A stretch of 64,000 nt of DNA from the NCBI GenBank assembly GCA_002787815.1, contig PCUY01000031.1:62001-126000 (forward strand), given 5' to 3'. How positions within the stretch are numbered: the first letter of the stretch is position 1; each line of letters opens with the position of its first letter. The notes beneath the pieces are model-generated. The model was not told the origin of the DNA. It searched no databases and saw only the letters and a program-made list of their open reading frames with translations. The position numbers and the translations under genes are program-made. This document shows positions 60,590 to 64,000 of this stretch, in pieces. The stretch comes from Bacteroidetes bacterium CG12_big_fil_rev_8_21_14_0_65_60_17 (GTDB lineage: Bacteria > Bacteroidota > Rhodothermia > Rhodothermales > UBA10348).

Positions 60590-61779
60590 CAGACCCGCTC
60601 CAGGGCAACGGCTGTGCCGCCGCCGGTACCGTGGCAAATTGCAGCCATGCCTTTTCCCTTTTCGTGGCGGTGCAGGGCGTGCGTGAGCGTCGTCACAATA
60701 CGCGAGCCGCTGCAGCCGATGGGGTGGCCCAGCGCCACCGCACCTCCATGTACGTTGATCCGCTCCATGTCGACTTCCAACATGGAGCTGTACAGAATGC
60801 TGTTGATGGCAAAGGCCTCGTTGTTTTCGTGCAGATCGAAATCCTGGATCGACATGCCCATTTTATCCAGTGCCTTCCTGACCGCAGGTATCGGCGCTTC
60901 CGTGAAGCGCCACGATGCACCTGCGGAAATACCCGACCCCATGATGCGCGCCAGCGGCGTAAGGCCGTGTTCCTTGACGGCACGCTCACTGGCCAACATG
61001 ATGGCCGAAGCACCATCGGATATCTGGCTGGCACTGCCCGCCGTCAGCACACCTTCCTCGGCAAATGCCGGCCGCAGACGCGCAAGCGATTCTGTTGTCG
61101 TATTGGCCCGAATGCCTTCGTCGCGCGCCAGGGTTTCCGTGCCGCGGCGCACCTTGTACTCGATGGGGGCCGTTTCGGCATCGTACGCTCCCGATTCCCA
61201 CGCCTCGTGCGCCCGTTTGTGCGATGCAAGGGCCACACGGTCGAGCGCCTCCCTCGTGATTCCCTTCTCTGCGGCAATCCGCTCGGTCTGACTGCCCATG
61301 GCCTCACCGGACATGGGATCCGTCAGGCCGTCATGAAGAACCAGATCGGTCAGTCCTTCTGGATTACCCATCAGAAACTTGTAGCCCCAACGGGCACGCG
61401 ATGACAGATAGAAGCCGGTGCCGGACATGGACTCCGCACCTCCTGTCAGTACCAGATCGGCATCATCTGCCTTGATCATGGACGCACCCTGCATGAGCGC
61501 CAGCATACCGGAAGAGCACACCATATCAACGGCAAAACCGTCTATGTGGTCCGGAATACCTGCCTTGAGGGCAGCCTGTCTGGGAATGAGTTGTCCGTGG
61601 CCACCCCGGAGTACGTTGCCGAAAATATACAGGTCGAGCGCACCGGCGTCTACGCCACTCCGCTCCACGGACGCCTTCATGACGTGGGCCGCCAGGTCGA
61701 CCGGAGAAATGCCTGAAAGGGAACCACCGAAGGTGCCGATGGGCGTACGGACCGCATCTACAATGAATACATCACGCAT
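60589..61779 (-). CDS. thiolase / acetyl-CoA C-acetyltransferase
   Basis: Start 61779 MRDVFIVDAVRTPIGTFGGSLSG; catalytic VDMVCSSGMLALMQGA; NVHGGAVALGHPIGCSGSRI; C-terminal CHGTGGGTAVALE. Confidence 0.94.
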   Translation of the reverse strand: MRDVFIVDAVRTPIGTFGGSLSGISPVDLAAHVMKASVERSGVDAGALDLYIFGNVLRGGHGQLIPRQAALKAGIPDHIDGFAVDMVCSSGMLALMQGASMIKADDADLVLTGGAESMSGTGFYLSSRARWGYKFLMGNPEGLTDLVLHDGLTDPMSGEAMGSQTERIAAEKGITREALDRVALASHKRAHEAWESGAYDAETAPIEYKVRRGTETLARDEGIRANTTTESLARLRPAFAEEGVLTAGSASQISDGASAIMLASERAVKEHGLTPLARIMGSGISAGASWRFTEAPIPAVRKALDKMGMSIQDFDLHENNEAFAINSILYSSMLEVDMERINVHGGAVALGHPIGCSGSRIVTTLTHALHRHEKGKGMAAICHGTGGGTAVALERV

Positions 61780-61840
61780 GGAGAAAAGGAGTTCGGACTG
61801 ATACAATTGTTGGCCCGTCTCCTACGCGATGCGTCTGCGT

Positions 61841-62116
61841 TCAGTTCTCCCAGTTTGCCAAGGAGAGATCATCCCGCGTATGGTAGGCAAAGTAGCCTAT
61901 CAGCAGTCCGCGAACCAGCAACTGTGCCTCGTGCAGGTTTGTGGTGAAGGCTTCCTCCTTGGCCTGGATACGAAGCCGTCCGTCACCAAGACGCTCCACA
62001 CTGCGGATCAGACCGAAGTCTTTGCCAAGCTCCATCAATTCCTGGAGCGTGGGCTCACGATAGGGCTCCGGCTCCTGCAGATCGGCGAGGGGTCGGAATG
62101 TTGGCGAAGTGTTCAC
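61841..62116 (-). CDS. small conserved-looking hypothetical protein (91 aa)
   Basis: MNTSPTFRPLADLQEPEPYREPTLQELMELGKDFGLIRSVERLGDGRLRIQAKEEAFTTNLHEAQLLVRGLLIGYFAYHTRDDLSLANWEN; compact ORF in an otherwise empty gap. Confidence 0.55.
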   Translation of the reverse strand: MNTSPTFRPLADLQEPEPYREPTLQELMELGKDFGLIRSVERLGDGRLRIQAKEEAFTTNLHEAQLLVRGLLIGYFAYHTRDDLSLANWEN

Positions 62117-62203
62117 GATACGTGTAGGGCAAGATGGATTCTTGGTCTTGTATCGGCCAGCCCGTTCGTATCCTTAAAAGTGAAGTAGAGCACGCCCCGA
62201 TTG

Positions 62204-62707
62204 TCACAGTATGGACCGGAACGTGGAGGGTAGGTCGTCCGCATCCTCCGACTTGGGAATCTCCTGCTCAGACGAAACGCCGTGAGAACCGCAGTGCGCC
62301 TTGTATGCACCGACCAGATCCATGGCAATGGCCGATGCCGAACGCCCCTCGATATTGCGCCGTTCCAGAATGAACACGGGCTCGGAATCCTTGAACAGTG
62401 CAATGAAGGGCGACGAGGGAGGAATGCCTGGCATGTACTCCCTGGCTCGCGCTGTGGCGTCCAGGTCCTGCCCGGCGAATACCGTTGTGTACGCATCCGG
62501 CTGAACAGGGGCCTGTCGTGCCAGCGAAACAGCCGGGCGGGCGTTGGCGGCCGCGCAACCACACACGCTGTTGACGATCAGGACCATCGTACCCGTTGCC
62601 GCCTTTTCGAAGGCGGCATCGACCGCTTCCGGCGTCATGAGTTCTTCAACACCGACACGGGTCAATTCGGCCCGCATGGGAGCAACAAGAGGTTCGGGAT
62701 ATGGCAT
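62204..62707 (-). CDS. BrxA/BrxB family bacilliredoxin (YphP-like)
   Basis: Start 62707 MPYPEPLVAPMRAELTRVGVEELMTPEAVDAAFEKAATGTMVLIVNSVCGCAAANARPAV with the CGC motif. Confidence 0.9.
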   Translation of the reverse strand: MPYPEPLVAPMRAELTRVGVEELMTPEAVDAAFEKAATGTMVLIVNSVCGCAAANARPAVSLARQAPVQPDAYTTVFAGQDLDATARAREYMPGIPPSSPFIALFKDSEPVFILERRNIEGRSASAIAMDLVGAYKAHCGSHGVSSEQEIPKSEDADDLPSTFRSIL

Positions 62708-62812
62708 GGGCGCGTGACGTTGATTGTTGATGGGTACACGGAAACGGAAGCAGACCGGAATTTGATCCAACCCCCGGCTTAAGGCGTGCCTGCCTCCGCC
62801 GAAACTCCGACC

Positions 62813-63388
62813 ATGTATCGTGTCATTGCCATCAGCTACCTGTTGTTCTTCTCGGGATGCGCCGCACTGCAGTCTCCCCGACCCGGTGCGTCCGTCATTG
62901 CACACGAGACCGGGCGTTCGGATGAAGCATCCGATTCGACATGGCAGGCAATGGACGCTCTGCTGCGTCAATATGCCGAGCGGTGGCTCGACACGCCCTA
63001 TCTTTTCGGCGGTGCGTCCCATCGGGGCGTGGACTGCAGCGGACTCATCCAACGCGTCTACGCTGACGCGCTGAACGTTTCGCTTCCCAGGACCACATCC
63101 GAACAGATTCGGGCAGGAACACGCGTCAGTCTGAAACGCACACGGCCTGGTGATCTCGTATTTTTCGAGCCTCGTGGAAAGAGTCGTCATGCGGGTATCG
63201 TACTTGACGGCCAACAGTTCCTTCACGCCTCGTCGAGCCGCGGTGTCATGATATCCCCGCTGGACCGTGGATACTGGTCGCAACACATGAAAACGGCCCG
63301 GCGTATTGTCTCGGCCGACGACATTCCTGGCTTGTTGTCCCGACGTGCACAAGCTGGCCCGGCTGTTCCCGACCTCACGGAACGCTGA
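62813..63388 (+). CDS. NlpC/P60 family cell-wall hydrolase, predicted lipoprotein
   Basis: Lipobox LLFFSGCAAL; catalytic GVDCSGLIQRVYAD and GKSRHAGIVLDGQQFLHAS. Confidence 0.93.
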   Translation: MYRVIAISYLLFFSGCAALQSPRPGASVIAHETGRSDEASDSTWQAMDALLRQYAERWLDTPYLFGGASHRGVDCSGLIQRVYADALNVSLPRTTSEQIRAGTRVSLKRTRPGDLVFFEPRGKSRHAGIVLDGQQFLHASSSRGVMISPLDRGYWSQHMKTARRIVSADDIPGLLSRRAQAGPAVPDLTER

Positions 63389-63452
63389 CCAACGCGTTCA
63401 GGCCCGCAGACGGAAACAGCCATTTCAGTAACGCGTTGAAGTCCCGGTTACG

Positions 63453-63482
63453 ACGCTGCCGCTCCACGCGGCAGCGTTTTTT
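63453..63482 (+). terminator. Rho-independent terminator
   Basis: CGCTGCCGC-TCCAC-GCGGCAGCG perfect 9-bp stem followed by TTTTTT, between the NlpC/P60 gene and greA. Confidence 0.9.
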
Positions 63483-63523
63483 CATTCTGGAGCCACCCGA
63501 CACGATACTCAGCCGCAACGCGT

Positions 63524-64000
63524 ATGGAAACGCCCAAGATCACCTACCTGACCAAAGAAGGTCTACAGAAGTTGAAGGACGAACTGCAGTTCCTGCGTAC
63601 CAGGGAACGTGCGCGCATTGCCGAAGCCATCGCTGAAGCCCGGGCGCAGGGTGACCTGTCGGAAAATGCGGAATACGACGCTGCGAAAGAGGAGCAGGGA
63701 CACCTGGAGTCGAAGATAGCCAAACTGGAAGCCACGATCGCATCCGCGCGCATCGTGGATGAAAGCCAGATTGACAGCTCCAAGGCTTACATCCTCTCCC
63801 GGGTCACGGTCCGCAACAAGGCCAACAACACGGAACAGACCTTCACACTCGTCGCACCTGAAGAAGCCGACCTTGCCGGTGGCAAAATATCCATAAAGAG
63901 TCCCATCGGCTCGGGTCTGCTGGGGAAATCCGTAGGCGATACGGCCGACATCAAGGTACCGGCGGGCATGGTCACCTTTGAAATCATTGACATCACGCGC
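63524..64000 (+). CDS. greA: transcription elongation factor GreA (3' end at or beyond window edge)
   Basis: METPKITYLTKEGLQKLKDELQFLRTRERARIAEAIAEARAQGDLSENAEYDAAKEEQGHLE; no stop codon before 64000. Confidence 0.95.
   Translation, partial: METPKITYLTKEGLQKLKDELQFLRTRERARIAEAIAEARAQGDLSENAEYDAAKEEQGHLESKIAKLEATIASARIVDESQIDSSKAYILSRVTVRNKANNTEQTFTLVAPEEADLAGGKISIKSPIGSGLLGKSVGDTADIKVPAGMVTFEIIDITR

Noticed and set aside
62708-63352. N-terminal extension of the minus-strand ORF 62204-63352
   Set aside because: Bacilliredoxin homology begins at MPYPEPLV (62707); the upstream part is antisense to the NlpC/P60 gene.

Overview
This 64 kb window is a dense, GC-rich bacterial chromosome segment. 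It has about 57 protein-coding genes, one tRNA-Pro(GGG), and no rRNA, CRISPR array or recognisable transposon. Gene content (MoxR, PTS EI/HPr, 7TM-HD PgpH, large outer-membrane proteins, GT2/acyltransferase carotenoid operon) suggests a Rhodothermota/Bacteroidota-like organism; that placement is inference. Most genes are housekeeping: thrC/thrB, fbp, murA, purC, moaD/E, copA/copZ, ligA, idi, ptsH/ptsI, adk, greA. Two loci stand out. (1) At 24190-26976 an isolated GvpL/GvpF-family gas-vesicle domain sits at the C-terminus of a ~930-aa protein. Its N-terminal two-thirds is a degenerate ~44-residue helical repeat array plus an acidic linker, and no other gvp gene is visible. (2) At 39228-45873 a tightly overlapping six-gene operon encodes a CarH/LitR-like B12 photoreceptor regulator with intact Wx9EH and ExHxxG motifs, a CruF-CrtB fusion, an acyltransferase, CrtI, Idi and a GT2. 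It looks like a light-regulated acylated carotenoid-glycoside pathway. Further points are an HExxH-protease/beta-propeller/Omp85 fusion, a PTS EI-HPr pair without a local EII, and several overlapping convergent gene pairs. All calls come from reading the translated sequence; no database search was run.
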